This document shows positions 36,904 through 46,091 of a stretch of 64,000 bases of DNA, piece by piece. The stretch covers positions 744,001 to 808,000 of the forward strand of contig CP003809.1 of NCBI GenBank assembly GCA_000299095.1. The letters run 5' to 3'. Each line of letters starts with the position of its first letter. Within the stretch, counting starts at the first letter, position 1. This DNA is from an alpha proteobacterium HIMB5 (GTDB lineage Bacteria > Pseudomonadota > Alphaproteobacteria > Pelagibacterales > Pelagibacteraceae). Below the pieces are notes generated by a model. It was not told the origin of the DNA, did not search any database, and saw only the letters and a list, made by a program, of their open reading frames with translations. Made by a program: the position numbers and the translations under genes.

Positions 36904-37225
36904 TATATATTTTATTCCTCAAAACACTAATGCAAATATTTACCAATTAACTTGTAAAAATAAAAAGAATACAACAGTTTGGGTTTATTCAAACAAAAGA
37001 GAGCAAGTGATTTTAACCTCAATCAATAATTCAGGCACAAAGGTAAATTTTAAAATGAATAGATCCACTCCATCATCTTTTGTATCAAAAGGATCAATAG
37101 CAGGTTTAGAGACTAATGTAACTTATACTCAAAAAAATAATGAATTAGCTATGTTACAAAAATCACTTAGAGGTTCAAATCAATTTTATAAATGTCAAGA
37201 ACCAAAGCTAATTAAAGAAGAATAA
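36857..37225 (+). CDS. Small secreted protein, paralogue of the 16205-16915 product
   Basis: A 122-residue protein with signal peptide (FLNIFFITFVIIYFIPQNTNA). The mature start NIYQLTCK and the C-terminal CQEPKLIKEE match NIYQTKCK and CSKPKLIKAE of the secreted protein at 16205-16915. The middle is a beta-rich segment of about 70 residues. Family unknown. Its 5' end overlaps the divergent membrane-protein gene, and its stop abuts the convergent RsbW-like gene. No other start codon would keep the signal peptide. Confidence 0.65.
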   Translation: MFSKFFLNIFFITFVIIYFIPQNTNANIYQLTCKNKKNTTVWVYSNKREQVILTSINNSGTKVNFKMNRSTPSSFVSKGSIAGLETNVTYTQKNNELAMLQKSLRGSNQFYKCQEPKLIKEE

Positions 37226-37612
37226 TTAAAAAATTAAAGTAAGTATAGTTCCACCATCATCTTGATGTTCATAACTAAATTTCTTAGTGATACTTTTTAT
37301 GAAATGTATACCTAAGCCACCTGGTTTAATATCATCTAGTGCTCTTGGTTTTATCTTATTTGACGAAACTCTAGTCCCAAAATCTCTTAATTCTGCTTTT
37401 AAACTTGTGTCTGAAATTTTTTCTAATTTAATGGTTATTTTTTTTGTTTTATCAAAATCATAAGCATGACGTATAATATTTTGTAAAGCTTCATCTATTG
37501 CTAATTTAACTTCAAAAATATCTATTTTTAAAACATTTTCCTTACAAAAAATTTCAATATTTTTCCTCACATTTTTTAATTCAGCAGGATCGGATTTAAT
37601 TTCTAATATCAT
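37226..37612 (-). CDS. RsbW-like anti-sigma/serine kinase (HATPase_c_2)
   Basis: A 128-residue GHKL ATPase of the RsbW/SpoIIAB class: N box FEVKLAIDEALQNIIRHAYD (about 38-57) and G box GGLGIHFI (about 101-108) are evident. Such kinases bind a sigma factor or phosphorylate a STAS antagonist, and are opposed by PP2C phosphatases like the one at 10104-12104. No STAS or sigma gene lies beside it. It follows the ABC-2 permease by 1 bp on the same strand, so it may be co-transcribed with that exporter. Linking it to the CHASE2 phosphatase is an inference. Confidence 0.82.
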   Translation of the reverse strand: MILEIKSDPAELKNVRKNIEIFCKENVLKIDIFEVKLAIDEALQNIIRHAYDFDKTKKITIKLEKISDTSLKAELRDFGTRVSSNKIKPRALDDIKPGGLGIHFIKSITKKFSYEHQDDGGTILTLIF

Positions 37613-37613
37613 C

Positions 37614-38381
37614 TTAATTTTTGATATTATATCCCTTCTTTAAAAGAATACTGACGACAGTCACACAGACTAGTAAAAAAACTACCATTGAGATAACACT
37701 TATCCAAATATTAAAATCTGAAACACCATAAAAAGAAAATCTTAATCCATTAATCAAATATACTACTGGATTAAAATAAGTTACCATTTGCCAAAATGGT
37801 GGGAGCATATCTAAAGAGTAAAGACTTCCACCTAGAAAGACCATGGGTGTTATTACTAGTGTTGGAATAATAGACATCTGTTCAAAATTAGAACTCATTA
37901 ATCCAATCAAAAAACCAAACAAAGCAAAAGTAAAAGCAACAAGTAACAATAAAAAAATCATAAGAAGAGGATATTGGACTTCAACATCAACAAAAAAAGT
38001 CGAGGTTATAAAAATTATCAGTCCTACTATAAGTGTTTTGGTCGCCCCTGCACCAACAAAAGCTAAAACAATCTCAAAAGTTGAAATTGGAGCAGCTAAA
38101 ATTTCATAAATAGTTCCATTAAATTTAGGAAAAAAAATACCAAACGAAGTGTTACTTATTGATTGAGTTAACAAAGTTAACATTAACAAACCAGGAACAA
38201 TATAAGATCCATAACTAACACCATCAATATCTTTTACATATCCTCCAATTACTGAACCAAAAACAATAAAATAAAGAGAGGTAGATAAAACTGGAGATAA
38301 TATTGATTGCATTAATGTTCTTCTAAATCTATCCATCTCATGAAGATAGATTGCTTTAAGTGCGTAAAAATTAATTCTCAT
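37614..38381 (-). CDS. ABC-2 type transporter permease
   Basis: A 255-residue integral membrane protein with six predicted helices and the ABC-2 family segments ([22 protein letters not shown] near the N-terminus, [36 protein letters not shown] near the C-terminus). This class includes YadH- and NodJ-type exporters. It overlaps the ATPase gene by 11 bp and forms a two-component exporter with it. Substrate unknown (lipid, polysaccharide or drug are possible for the family). Confidence 0.9.
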   Translation of the reverse strand: MRINFYALKAIYLHEMDRFRRTLMQSILSPVLSTSLYFIVFGSVIGGYVKDIDGVSYGSYIVPGLLMLTLLTQSISNTSFGIFFPKFNGTIYEILAAPISTFEIVLAFVGAGATKTLIVGLIIFITSTFFVDVEVQYPLLMIFLLLLVAFTFALFGFLIGLMSSNFEQMSIIPTLVITPMVFLGGSLYSLDMLPPFWQMVTYFNPVVYLINGLRFSFYGVSDFNIWISVISMVVFLLVCVTVVSILLKKGYNIKN

Positions 38382-39306
38382 TTTTTTCCTTAACTAAACT
38401 TACAAATATCTTCTCTAGTGTACTTTGCTCAGTCTTTAAATCTTTTAACTTTAATCCAGCATCTTTAATGTCTTGTAATAAAGTAGTTATCCCTGTTTGT
38501 TTGGCTTGTACATTATATGTATAATCTAAAGCCATATTATCATTAACAAGTGAAAGATTGTATTGATCTAATACTTTCGGGATTTCATTTACTTTTTCTT
38601 GAAGTTCTACGGTAAGTTTTTTATGACCCATCTTTTTTAAAAGCTCTTTTGTCTGATCAACAACAATAATCTCTCCTTGATTGATAACACCTACTCTATC
38701 AGCTATTGCTTCAGCTTCTTCAATGTAGTGAGTTGTTAAAATAATAGTTACTCCTGTCTTTCTTAACTCTTCAACTACTTTCCACATATCTTGTCTTAAT
38801 TCTACATCAACACCTGCAGTAGGTTCGTCTAAAAATAAAATAGAAGGCTCATGTGAAAGAGCTTTTGCAATAAGCACTCTTCTTTTCATTCCTCCTGATA
38901 ATTGTCTTAGTCTTTGATCTTTTTTATCCCAGAGACTCAGTTGTTTTAAAATTTTTTCTATATGTTCTGGATTTGGTTTTTTTCCATATAATCCTCTTGA
39001 ATATGAAACATTATTAAAAACTGTTTCAAAAGACTCTAATGTTAGTTCTTGAGGGACAAGTCCAATTCTAGATCTTGTTTCTCTGTAATCATCAATTATG
39101 TCAAAACCATCAACATGAACTTTTCCTCCTGAAGGCTTAACAATTCCACAAATGATACTGATTAATGTAGTTTTGCCTGCACCATTAGGTCCAAGCATTG
39201 CAAAAATTTCACCTTTTTTAATTTCAAGGTTTATGGTTTTAAGTGCATTAAAACCATTATCATAAGTTTTAGATAAATTATTTATTGAGATTTCATTATT
39301 AGACAT
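38371..39306 (-). CDS. ABC-2 type transporter ATP-binding protein
   Basis: A 311-residue ATPase with Walker [11 protein letters not shown]-loop [10 protein letters not shown], signature LSGGMKRR, Walker [13 protein letters not shown] and switch His in [11 protein letters not shown]-terminal extension of about 80 residues matches the YadG/NodI-like exporters. It pairs with the permease encoded immediately downstream. It is the first gene of a three-gene minus-strand unit (ATPase, permease, RsbW-like kinase). Confidence 0.93.
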   Translation of the reverse strand: MSNNEISINNLSKTYDNGFNALKTINLEIKKGEIFAMLGPNGAGKTTLISIICGIVKPSGGKVHVDGFDIIDDYRETRSRIGLVPQELTLESFETVFNNVSYSRGLYGKKPNPEHIEKILKQLSLWDKKDQRLRQLSGGMKRRVLIAKALSHEPSILFLDEPTAGVDVELRQDMWKVVEELRKTGVTIILTTHYIEEAEAIADRVGVINQGEIIVVDQTKELLKKMGHKKLTVELQEKVNEIPKVLDQYNLSLVNDNMALDYTYNVQAKQTGITTLLQDIKDAGLKLKDLKTEQSTLEKIFVSLVKEKNEN

Positions 39307-39356
39307 CGAAAGATATATAATTGTAAATTATATTTATACAATAAATTATTATCTCT

Positions 39357-40148
39357 TTAATCTTTGATGAATTTAAGCCAATTTCTAATTTCAAAGGTTT
39401 TGTTTTCAAAATCTAATTTTTTATCTTCCTCTTTAATGAGTGAAATATGTTGTGAAAATTCATCTTCATTTTTGAAATAATTATTTTTTAATAATTTTTC
39501 TTTTCTTAGGTTAGTAAGATTAATTGTTTGTTTATACTCGTAATCAGAATGATATTGCATACCCCAAACTACACTATTCTTATAATTTATCATTAATCCC
39601 ATTACGTCATTTACAGAATTACTAGCAAGCACTATTGAATTTTCTGGTATTTCACATACTTCGTCAAAGTTAAAAGCTGGAGTGTTAAATCCATTTTTTT
39701 TGCTCTCATATAGTGGGTGCTTTAAACCTTCTTCGTTTATTTTAACAGATGTAGCGATTCCCATATGGGCGCCTTTCTTTCCTTTATTTACTTTTCCACC
39801 TGCAGCAACAGAACAAACTTGTAATCCCCAACAAATTGCTAAAATTTTTTTTCCACTGTTCAAACAATCTTTTGCAAATTTAATATGTTTATTAATTTCA
39901 TCAGACATATCATTCAGTCTCATTGCTCCACCTGTAAAAGCAATTCCGTCATAACTATTAATTTTTCCTATAGCTAAAGAGCTTTCGTTGTCATTACCAG
40001 GATGAATAATTTCAATATTTGCATCTGGCTCAAATCTTAAAAATAAATTTTTTAAATTTTCTGAAACTTTTACGCCAGCAGCTTCAATGAACATTTTAGA
40101 GTCTTGTTCGACATTGCCTTCAACAATTAAAATATTTAAATTTTTCAC
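39357..40148 (-). CDS. Class I glutamine amidotransferase-like protein (GMP-synthase type)
   Basis: A 263-residue protein starting at GTG. Nucleophile Cys106 is in ICWGLQV and the catalytic His200 in MQYHSDYE; the third triad position at His+2 is Asp202 rather than the usual Glu. A GGAMRL loop forms the oxyanion side. Free-standing members of this family hydrolyse gamma-glutamyl or amide bonds (for example PuuD-like or GMP-synthase-like proteins). It lies 7 bp after the iron alcohol dehydrogenase, so it probably serves the same catabolic route. The substrate cannot be told from sequence. Confidence 0.8.
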   Translation of the reverse strand: MKNLNILIVEGNVEQDSKMFIEAAGVKVSENLKNLFLRFEPDANIEIIHPGNDNESSLAIGKINSYDGIAFTGGAMRLNDMSDEINKHIKFAKDCLNSGKKILAICWGLQVCSVAAGGKVNKGKKGAHMGIATSVKINEEGLKHPLYESKKNGFNTPAFNFDEVCEIPENSIVLASNSVNDVMGLMINYKNSVVWGMQYHSDYEYKQTINLTNLRKEKLLKNNYFKNEDEFSQHISLIKEEDKKLDFENKTFEIRNWLKFIKD

Positions 40149-40155
40149 TTAAACT

Positions 40156-41319
40156 TTAAAATAGTTTTCCAGACATGCTATGTTCATACATGACTTTCAT
40201 ATCTTCTACAGAAAGTTTTTTTGGATTACCACCTGTGGATGGATCTTCTAACGCCATTTTTGATAAACGCTCGATATCAAAATCTACTTCCTTTATCACC
40301 TCTGACAGTTTATGAGGAATATTTAAATCTTCTCTTAACTTTAAAGTCCAATTAACAAACTCATCAAAAGATTTAACTTTAAATTCTAAATAATCACAAA
40401 TCTTTACGATTTTTTCTTCGATCACATCTTTATTAAATGTCAAAACATAAGGCATAAATATAGCGTTAGATAAGCCATGATGAACATTATTCAGAGCATT
40501 TACTGGGTGACTTAAAGAGTGAATAGCGCCTAAGCCTTTTTGAAACGCAGTTGAGCCCATACTTGCAGCTGTGAGCATATTCATTCTTGCTTCAATATTA
40601 TTTCCATCATTAACAGCTATTAACAACCATTTATTTATTAATCTCATGCCCTCAAGTGCAATACCATCTGCCATTGGATGAAAGCCAGGTGCACAAAAAG
40701 CTTCAAGGTTATGAGCAAGAGCATCCATACCAGTTGCTGCAGTAATTTCTGCTGGAAGGCCTACTGTTAAATGTGGATCTAAGATTACGATTGATGGTAA
40801 AAATTTGGGATGAAAAATTATTTTTTTTACTCCAGTTTCTTCATTTAAAATTACCGAGGCTCGTCCTGTTTCAGATCCAGTTCCTGCAGTTGTTGGAACT
40901 GCAATTATTGGAGCTATCTTTTCAGAATTTGCTTTTGTCCAATTGTCTCCAACATCTTCAAAATCCCATATAGATAAATTTTGACCAGACATAAAAGCAA
41001 TAGCTTTACCTACATCCAATCCACTGCCTCCACCAAATGCGATTACACCATCACATTCGTTTTTCTTATAACTAGCAACACCTTCCTCAACATTGCCACC
41101 TGTTGGGTTACCAACTACATTTGAATATAGTTGAACTGAAAATCCTTCTTTTTCTAAATCAGCTAAAGCTTTTTTGACTATGTCAGCCTCAGCCAAACCT
41201 TTATCAGTTACAAGTAAAGGTTTTTTAATATTTAAGTTTTTACAAGCGTCGCCTAAATCTTTAATTCTATTCTCACCTACCCACATTGTTGTTGGGTAAT
41301 TCCAGTTATATTTTTGCAT
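40156..41319 (-). CDS. Iron-containing alcohol dehydrogenase
   Basis: A 387-residue group III alcohol dehydrogenase. The NAD-binding GGGSGLD motif is at 96-102, and the metal ligands are intact: Asp199 and His203 (GMDALAHNLEAF), His267 (GAIHSLSHP) and His281 (VHHGLSNA). Length is normal. Members oxidise primary alcohols or 4-hydroxybutyrate-type substrates. It is divergent from the aldehyde dehydrogenase/SDR pair, with a 16-bp palindrome between, which suggests common control. A route alcohol to aldehyde to acid is likely; the actual substrate is unknown. Confidence 0.92.
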   Translation of the reverse strand: MQKYNWNYPTTMWVGENRIKDLGDACKNLNIKKPLLVTDKGLAEADIVKKALADLEKEGFSVQLYSNVVGNPTGGNVEEGVASYKKNECDGVIAFGGGSGLDVGKAIAFMSGQNLSIWDFEDVGDNWTKANSEKIAPIIAVPTTAGTGSETGRASVILNEETGVKKIIFHPKFLPSIVILDPHLTVGLPAEITAATGMDALAHNLEAFCAPGFHPMADGIALEGMRLINKWLLIAVNDGNNIEARMNMLTAASMGSTAFQKGLGAIHSLSHPVNALNNVHHGLSNAIFMPYVLTFNKDVIEEKIVKICDYLEFKVKSFDEFVNWTLKLREDLNIPHKLSEVIKEVDFDIERLSKMALEDPSTGGNPKKLSVEDMKVMYEHSMSGKLF

Positions 41320-41345
41320 GTTATTATTTAGTGTTTATTAATTTG

Positions 41346-41361
41346 ATGATATATATATCAT
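41346..41361. promoter_or_regulatory. 16-bp perfect palindrome, candidate operator
   Basis: ATGATATATATATCAT lies midway in the 70-bp gap between the divergent iron alcohol dehydrogenase and aldehyde dehydrogenase genes. Weaker outer arms (AATTTGAT .. ATCAAATT) extend the symmetry. Position and symmetry suggest a regulator site for both units; alternating AT content makes chance symmetry possible. Confidence 0.45.
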
Positions 41362-41389
41362 TTTATTAAATTAATTTAATCAAATTTTT

Positions 41390-42766
41390 ATGCAACAAAC
41401 AATTACTCCAATAGATAACACTGTCTACATCGAAAGAGAATATAACTCTGATAAAATTGAAAGCACAATTATCAATTCAACTAATGCACAGATTGGTTGG
41501 TATAATTTAGGTGTTAAAGAAAGAGTTAGCTTATTAAAAAAATTTGTTGATGATTTTTTATCAAAAGAAAAAAAAATTTCTGAGGAGCTAAGTAGACAAA
41601 TAGGTAGGCCTATTTCTCAAGCGGTTGGTGAATTAAAAGGTTTTAAAGAAAGAGCAGATTATATGCTTTCAATTGCAGAAAAAAAATTAGCAGACATAGA
41701 CGTAACCAAGGACTCAAACTTTAAAAGTTTTATTAGAAGAAGAGCCTTAGGAGTAGTTTTCGTAATTGCACCTTGGAATTATCCCTATCTTACAGCAGTT
41801 AACTCTATTATTCCGGCTCTAGCTGCTGGAAATACGGTTATATTAAAACATTCTGCACAAACGCCTTTGTGTGCAGAACAACTTTATGAGTCTGCAAAAA
41901 AAACACTTCCAAAAGATGTTTTTAATTTTTTACATCTTAACCATAGTGATGGGTTAAAAGTTGTCTCTGACAATAGAATAAATTTTGTTTCTTTTACTGG
42001 ATCAGTCAAAGCAGGTTATGATGTACAAAAAGCAACCCATACTAAGTTTATTGATATGGCTTTAGAATTAGGTGGAAAAGACCCTGCTTACGCAAGATAT
42101 GATTGTGACTTGGACAAAACAGTTGAAAATTTAGTTGATGGATCTTTTTTTAATTCTGGACAATCTTGTTGTGGAATTGAAAGAATTTATGTTGATGAAA
42201 AAATTTATGATAATTTCTTAGAGAAGTTTATTTCACTTTCTTATAATTATAAACTTGGCAATCCTCTTGAAAAAGAAAACAACCTAGGCCCTGTAGTTAA
42301 GTTATCTGCTGCTGAATTTATAGTAAATCAAATGGAAAAGGCAGTAAGTAAAGGTGCAAAAAAAATGATTGATGAAAATAAATTTAAATTTCCAAAAGAA
42401 CATAAAAATTATCTAGTTCCTCAAGTTTTAACAAATGTAAACCATGATATGGATTTTATGACTGAAGAAACATTTGGTCCTTGTGTTGGAATAATGAAAG
42501 TTAAAAATGAAGATGAGGCTGTAAGTTTAATGAATGACAGTCCCTATGGTTTAACAGCATCAATTTGGACAAATGATATAGAGGTTGCTGAAAGAATTGG
42601 TAATCAAGTTCAAACTGGAACTTTTTTTATGAATAGGTGTGATTATTTGGATCCAGCATTGTCTTGGACTGGCGTTAAAGAAACTGGGAAAGGTTGCTCG
42701 CTATCTGAAATAGCTTATGAAAAACTCACTTCACCTAAAAGTTTTCATTTAAGAAAAAAACAATAA
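41390..42766 (+). CDS. NAD(P)-dependent aldehyde dehydrogenase
   Basis: A 458-residue aldehyde dehydrogenase, slightly short at the N-terminus for the family. It has the PWNYPY cofactor-loop motif, the general-base Glu226 in ELGGK, and the nucleophile Cys260 in GQSCCGIER; the NEETFGP-like motif is TEETFGPCVGI. It should oxidise the aldehyde made by the neighbouring iron alcohol dehydrogenase. The stop is directly followed by the SDR start (TAA ATG). Succinate-semialdehyde or glyceraldehyde-type substrates are possible, without evidence to decide. Confidence 0.92.
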   Translation: MQQTITPIDNTVYIEREYNSDKIESTIINSTNAQIGWYNLGVKERVSLLKKFVDDFLSKEKKISEELSRQIGRPISQAVGELKGFKERADYMLSIAEKKLADIDVTKDSNFKSFIRRRALGVVFVIAPWNYPYLTAVNSIIPALAAGNTVILKHSAQTPLCAEQLYESAKKTLPKDVFNFLHLNHSDGLKVVSDNRINFVSFTGSVKAGYDVQKATHTKFIDMALELGGKDPAYARYDCDLDKTVENLVDGSFFNSGQSCCGIERIYVDEKIYDNFLEKFISLSYNYKLGNPLEKENNLGPVVKLSAAEFIVNQMEKAVSKGAKKMIDENKFKFPKEHKNYLVPQVLTNVNHDMDFMTEETFGPCVGIMKVKNEDEAVSLMNDSPYGLTASIWTNDIEVAERIGNQVQTGTFFMNRCDYLDPALSWTGVKETGKGCSLSEIAYEKLTSPKSFHLRKKQ

Positions 42767-43522
42767 ATGAAACTTAATTTTAAAGGAAAAAGTGCTGTTA
42801 TAACTGGGGCTTGTGGTGGTATGGGTCTTGAAGTTTCAAAATCACTATCCAAAAATGGTATTTCAGTTTTAATGTTAGATATTAGAGCTCCTGAAAAATC
42901 TTTTTTAGAAAAAAATCAAAATTGTATTTTTAAAAAAGTAGATGTTACCAATTTAAAAAATCTTAAATCTAAAATTGATCATTTTTACAAAAAAAATAAG
43001 AGCATAGACTATTTAATCAACACAACAGGGGTATTGTGGTTTGATAAGGATGTTTCTGCTGTAGATATTCAGACAGTTACTTGGGATAAGGTTTTTGAAA
43101 TTAATCTTAAATCAATGATGTATTTATCAAAAATAATTATTCCACTAATGAAAAAAAATAAATTTGGGTCAATGGTTCATATTTCATCTATTGATGCTTT
43201 ATCTGGTGATGACAAGCCACAAGATGCTTATGGCGCATCAAAAGCTGCGATGATTAGACTTTCTAAATCTTTAGCAATCCAATTTGCGTCTTACAATATA
43301 AGATCAAATATAATTTTACCTGGTCCTATTGAAACTGGGATGCAAAAAAGATGGAAAAAAAATCCGAATGCTAAAAAGAATTTGGAAAAGTTTATACCTC
43401 TAAATAGAGTTGGAAAACCGACTGATATTTCAAATGCTTGTGTATTTTTGTTAAGTGATGAAGCTAATTATATTACTGGAACTGAAATAATTGTTGATGG
43501 TGGTTTAACAGCTAAACCTTGA
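42767..43522 (+). CDS. Short-chain dehydrogenase/reductase
   Basis: A 251-residue classical SDR: nucleotide-binding TGACGGMG (13-20), NTTG structural motif (usually NNAG; here NTTG), catalytic Ser near 140, Tyr155 and Lys159 in AYGASKA, and the C-terminal FLLSDEANYITGTEIIVDGG. It acts on an alcohol or carbonyl substrate with NAD(P). Co-transcribed with the aldehyde dehydrogenase and ends at a strong terminator 10 bp downstream. Confidence 0.92.
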   Translation: MKLNFKGKSAVITGACGGMGLEVSKSLSKNGISVLMLDIRAPEKSFLEKNQNCIFKKVDVTNLKNLKSKIDHFYKKNKSIDYLINTTGVLWFDKDVSAVDIQTVTWDKVFEINLKSMMYLSKIIIPLMKKNKFGSMVHISSIDALSGDDKPQDAYGASKAAMIRLSKSLAIQFASYNIRSNIILPGPIETGMQKRWKKNPNAKKNLEKFIPLNRVGKPTDISNACVFLLSDEANYITGTEIIVDGGLTAKP

Positions 43523-43532
43523 TTAATTTATC

Positions 43533-43556
43533 TAGGCGCCTTTTTAAAGGCGCCTA
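43533..43556. terminator. Bidirectional terminator hairpin
   Basis: A perfect 11-bp stem TAGGCGCCTTT / AAAGGCGCCTA with a 2-nt loop (a 24-bp palindrome), GC-rich in an AT-rich genome, followed by A5 and TATTTTTTTAT. It lies between the convergent SDR and dctP stops, so it probably ends both transcripts. Confidence 0.9.
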
Positions 43557-43566
43557 AAAATATTTT

Positions 43567-44643
43567 TTATCTGTAAGGATATCCTGCTTTTTCCATTGTT
43601 TGAGCATATAACTTAAATGCATCAACAACTTTTTTAGCACGTGGACTAATCTTAGAAGTTTCATCCCAGAACTCTTTCGAGTCTTCAACAACTTTACTCC
43701 ACTCGTTAGCTGGTAAGCTAGTTAATTCCATTTTCTTACCGTTAACACGTAGATCAGCTTCTCCGCCCCAGTACCATACTTGTCTATAATAATGAGAATC
43801 ATTAATAGACATTCTGTATAATGCTTGAAGTTTTGGACTTAATTTATCCCAACTCTTTTGGTTGGCAAAATAAGATCCAAACCATGCACCTGTTACTGAA
43901 TTAGTTAGTGCATATTTACAGATATCAGCCCAACCCACTTCGTAAGCTTCTGTAAATCCACACCAGCAAACACCATCAAGTTCACCAGTTTGCATAGCTA
44001 CCTCAACATCATCCCAAGGCACAATGACAGGAATTAATCCATATCTTGCTAAGAACTTACCTGCAGTCGGAACACCAAACACACGTAATCCTTTCATGTC
44101 AGAAAGTTTTGTTATTTTTTTATTTACAGTAAATAAATGACATGGATCCCAAGCACTAGTGCTTAACCATTGAACTCCATCTACTTCACTGTATGCTTCA
44201 TCCCAAATTTCATTTAAACCATAATATTTAAATAAAGATGGAACATCTAAACTGTATCTAGTTGCAAATGGGAAATATCCACCAAATACCTGAATATCTA
44301 CTGGTGAACCCATAGTTGCATCATCACTCTGTACAGCATCAATTGTTCCAGCTTGCATTGCTCTGAAGAGCTCATCAGTTGGAACTAATTGATCGGCATA
44401 GTAAAGCTCGATTTCCATTTCACCGTAAGCAGCTTTATTAAATGCTTCAATTTGTGGTTTAATTACGTGGGCACCTAAAGGAGCTCCAGAATATGTTTGA
44501 AGTCTCCATTTAATTGGATTTGAGGCTGCATATACATATGGAGCCTTAACCGCCGCCGCACCTGCTGCTCCTAAAGTTAAAAGACCAGCTTTTTTTATAA
44601 ACGAACGTCGTTTGCTCGTAATTATTTTTTTCTCTTTTTTCAC
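43567..44643 (-). CDS. dctP: TRAP transporter substrate-binding protein, Tat-exported
   Basis: A 358-residue periplasmic solute receptor. The N-terminus has a twin-arginine signal (KRRSFIKK, Arg12-Arg13, then LLTLGAAGAAA) cut near YVYA. The mature part has the DctP fold with the long FAMQ..ELDG region (VEVAMQTGELDGVCWCGF). The start is GTG at 44643, chosen because a strong GGAGG lies 8 nt upstream. It resembles the TakP/FcbT-like class whose ligands are carboxylates. Location downstream of dctQM and facing the dehydrogenase cluster suggests that its ligand feeds those enzymes, but this is inference. Confidence 0.9.
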   Translation of the reverse strand: MKKEKKIITSKRRSFIKKAGLLTLGAAGAAAVKAPYVYAASNPIKWRLQTYSGAPLGAHVIKPQIEAFNKAAYGEMEIELYYADQLVPTDELFRAMQAGTIDAVQSDDATMGSPVDIQVFGGYFPFATRYSLDVPSLFKYYGLNEIWDEAYSEVDGVQWLSTSAWDPCHLFTVNKKITKLSDMKGLRVFGVPTAGKFLARYGLIPVIVPWDDVEVAMQTGELDGVCWCGFTEAYEVGWADICKYALTNSVTGAWFGSYFANQKSWDKLSPKLQALYRMSINDSHYYRQVWYWGGEADLRVNGKKMELTSLPANEWSKVVEDSKEFWDETSKISPRAKKVVDAFKLYAQTMEKAGYPYR

Positions 44644-44649
44644 AAGGTT

Positions 44650-44659
44650 TCCCTCCCTT
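44650..44659 (-). promoter_or_regulatory. Strong ribosome-binding site for dctP (GTG start)
   Basis: The minus strand reads AAAGGGAGGG about 6-8 nt before the GTG. Good Shine-Dalgarno sites are rare in this window, so this marks dctP for high translation, as expected for a binding protein made in excess over its membrane partners, and it decides the GTG start. Confidence 0.65.
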
Positions 44660-44753
44660 TCAATTAAAGTCTATAATAAAAAGAAAGATGATTAAACTAA
44701 TTTTAAATGAATTTTGTCTATTATATTAACAATAACTAAACTAAGAGTTGTAT

Positions 44754-46091
44754 CTATCTTGAAAGATATTTTTCAGGTAGATAAGTTGCGATCTCTGGAA
44801 AAATCATAACAACAGCAAGACCAAATACCATGACCAGAACAAATGGAATTATTGATCTATAGATATCTGCTAAAGTAATTTCTTTTGGAGCCATTGCTCT
44901 CATTAAAAATAAATTATACCCAAACGGAGGTGTCATGTAAGCTATTTGACAAGTTATAGTATACAAAACACCATACCAAATAGGATCAAATCCAAGAGCA
45001 ATTATTAGTGGCACATAAAGTGGAGCTACAATTACAAGCATTGCAGTATCATCTAAAAACATTCCCATTATGATGTAAGATAGCTGCATCATAATTAATA
45101 CACCCCACGGAGATAAATTCCATTTTTCAATAAATAAAGTTTCAATAGCCTTTCCAGCACCAAGGCCATCAAAAACTGCTCCAAAACAAAGTGCTGCAAG
45201 TATTATCCACATAAACATACAAGAAACTCCCAAAGTTTTTCTTAATGTTTTTTCTAAAATTTCTTTATTAAATCTCTTTTTATATATAGCAGCTAATGTT
45301 GCTAGAAATGCACCAACTGCAGAACATTCTACTAAACTTGCTATTCCCATTAAAAATAATCCAGTCATTAAAAAGAAAATTACAAAAGGAATTATTCCAG
45401 CTTTAAGTAATTTTAATTTATCTATTAAAGGAATATCTCTTTCTTTCTTCGGTAGAACTGGGCCAAGTTCTGGCTGAAGTCTACATCTAATATATATATA
45501 AAGAATAAATAAAGTAGCCATTAATAAACCAGGTAACAATCCAGCCATCCAAAGTTTACTAACAGGTTGTCTTGCAATCATTCCATATAAAACCATAACA
45601 ACACTTGGAGGAATTAAAATTCCAAGCGAACTTCCTGCTTGAACTACTCCAGTAATCATTCGCTTATCATATTTTCGTTTAAGCATCTCTGGTAAAGCAA
45701 TTGTTGCCCCAATAGCCATACCTGCAACACTTAATCCATTCATTGCTGAAATAGCTACCATCATAAACATTGTACCTATGGCCAAACCTCCTTTTAAACC
45801 ACCCATCAAGACATGAAACATTTTATATAAATCATTGGCTATTCCAGATTCTGAAATCATAAAACCCATATAAATAAATAAAGGCAGTGTTAACATTGGA
45901 TACCATTTAAAAAGTTTCCAAGTGGCTGTGTATGGCATTTCTATTGAGCCATCTCCCCAAATCAATAACGCTGAGGCTGTTGCAACAAAACCAATAGCAC
46001 CAAATACTCTTTGACCAGTAAACATCATGGTCAACATTGTTATAAACATAAACAACGCTATAAATTCATAACTTAAGTATTGTGCTAACAT
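44754..46091 (-). CDS. dctM: TRAP transporter large membrane subunit
   Basis: A 445-residue polytopic protein of the DctM family with about 12 hydrophobic segments and family motifs (FMGFMISESGIANDLYKMFHVLMGGLKGGLA, SSLGILIPPSVVMVLYG, TPPFGYNLFLM). It carries the sodium-coupled transport pathway. It begins directly at the stop of dctQ (TAA ATG) and is followed after 110 bp by dctP. It imports the unknown substrate bound by DctP. Confidence 0.94.
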   Translation of the reverse strand: MLAQYLSYEFIALFMFITMLTMMFTGQRVFGAIGFVATASALLIWGDGSIEMPYTATWKLFKWYPMLTLPLFIYMGFMISESGIANDLYKMFHVLMGGLKGGLAIGTMFMMVAISAMNGLSVAGMAIGATIALPEMLKRKYDKRMITGVVQAGSSLGILIPPSVVMVLYGMIARQPVSKLWMAGLLPGLLMATLFILYIYIRCRLQPELGPVLPKKERDIPLIDKLKLLKAGIIPFVIFFLMTGLFLMGIASLVECSAVGAFLATLAAIYKKRFNKEILEKTLRKTLGVSCMFMWIILAALCFGAVFDGLGAGKAIETLFIEKWNLSPWGVLIMMQLSYIIMGMFLDDTAMLVIVAPLYVPLIIALGFDPIWYGVLYTITCQIAYMTPPFGYNLFLMRAMAPKEITLADIYRSIIPFVLVMVFGLAVVMIFPEIATYLPEKYLSR

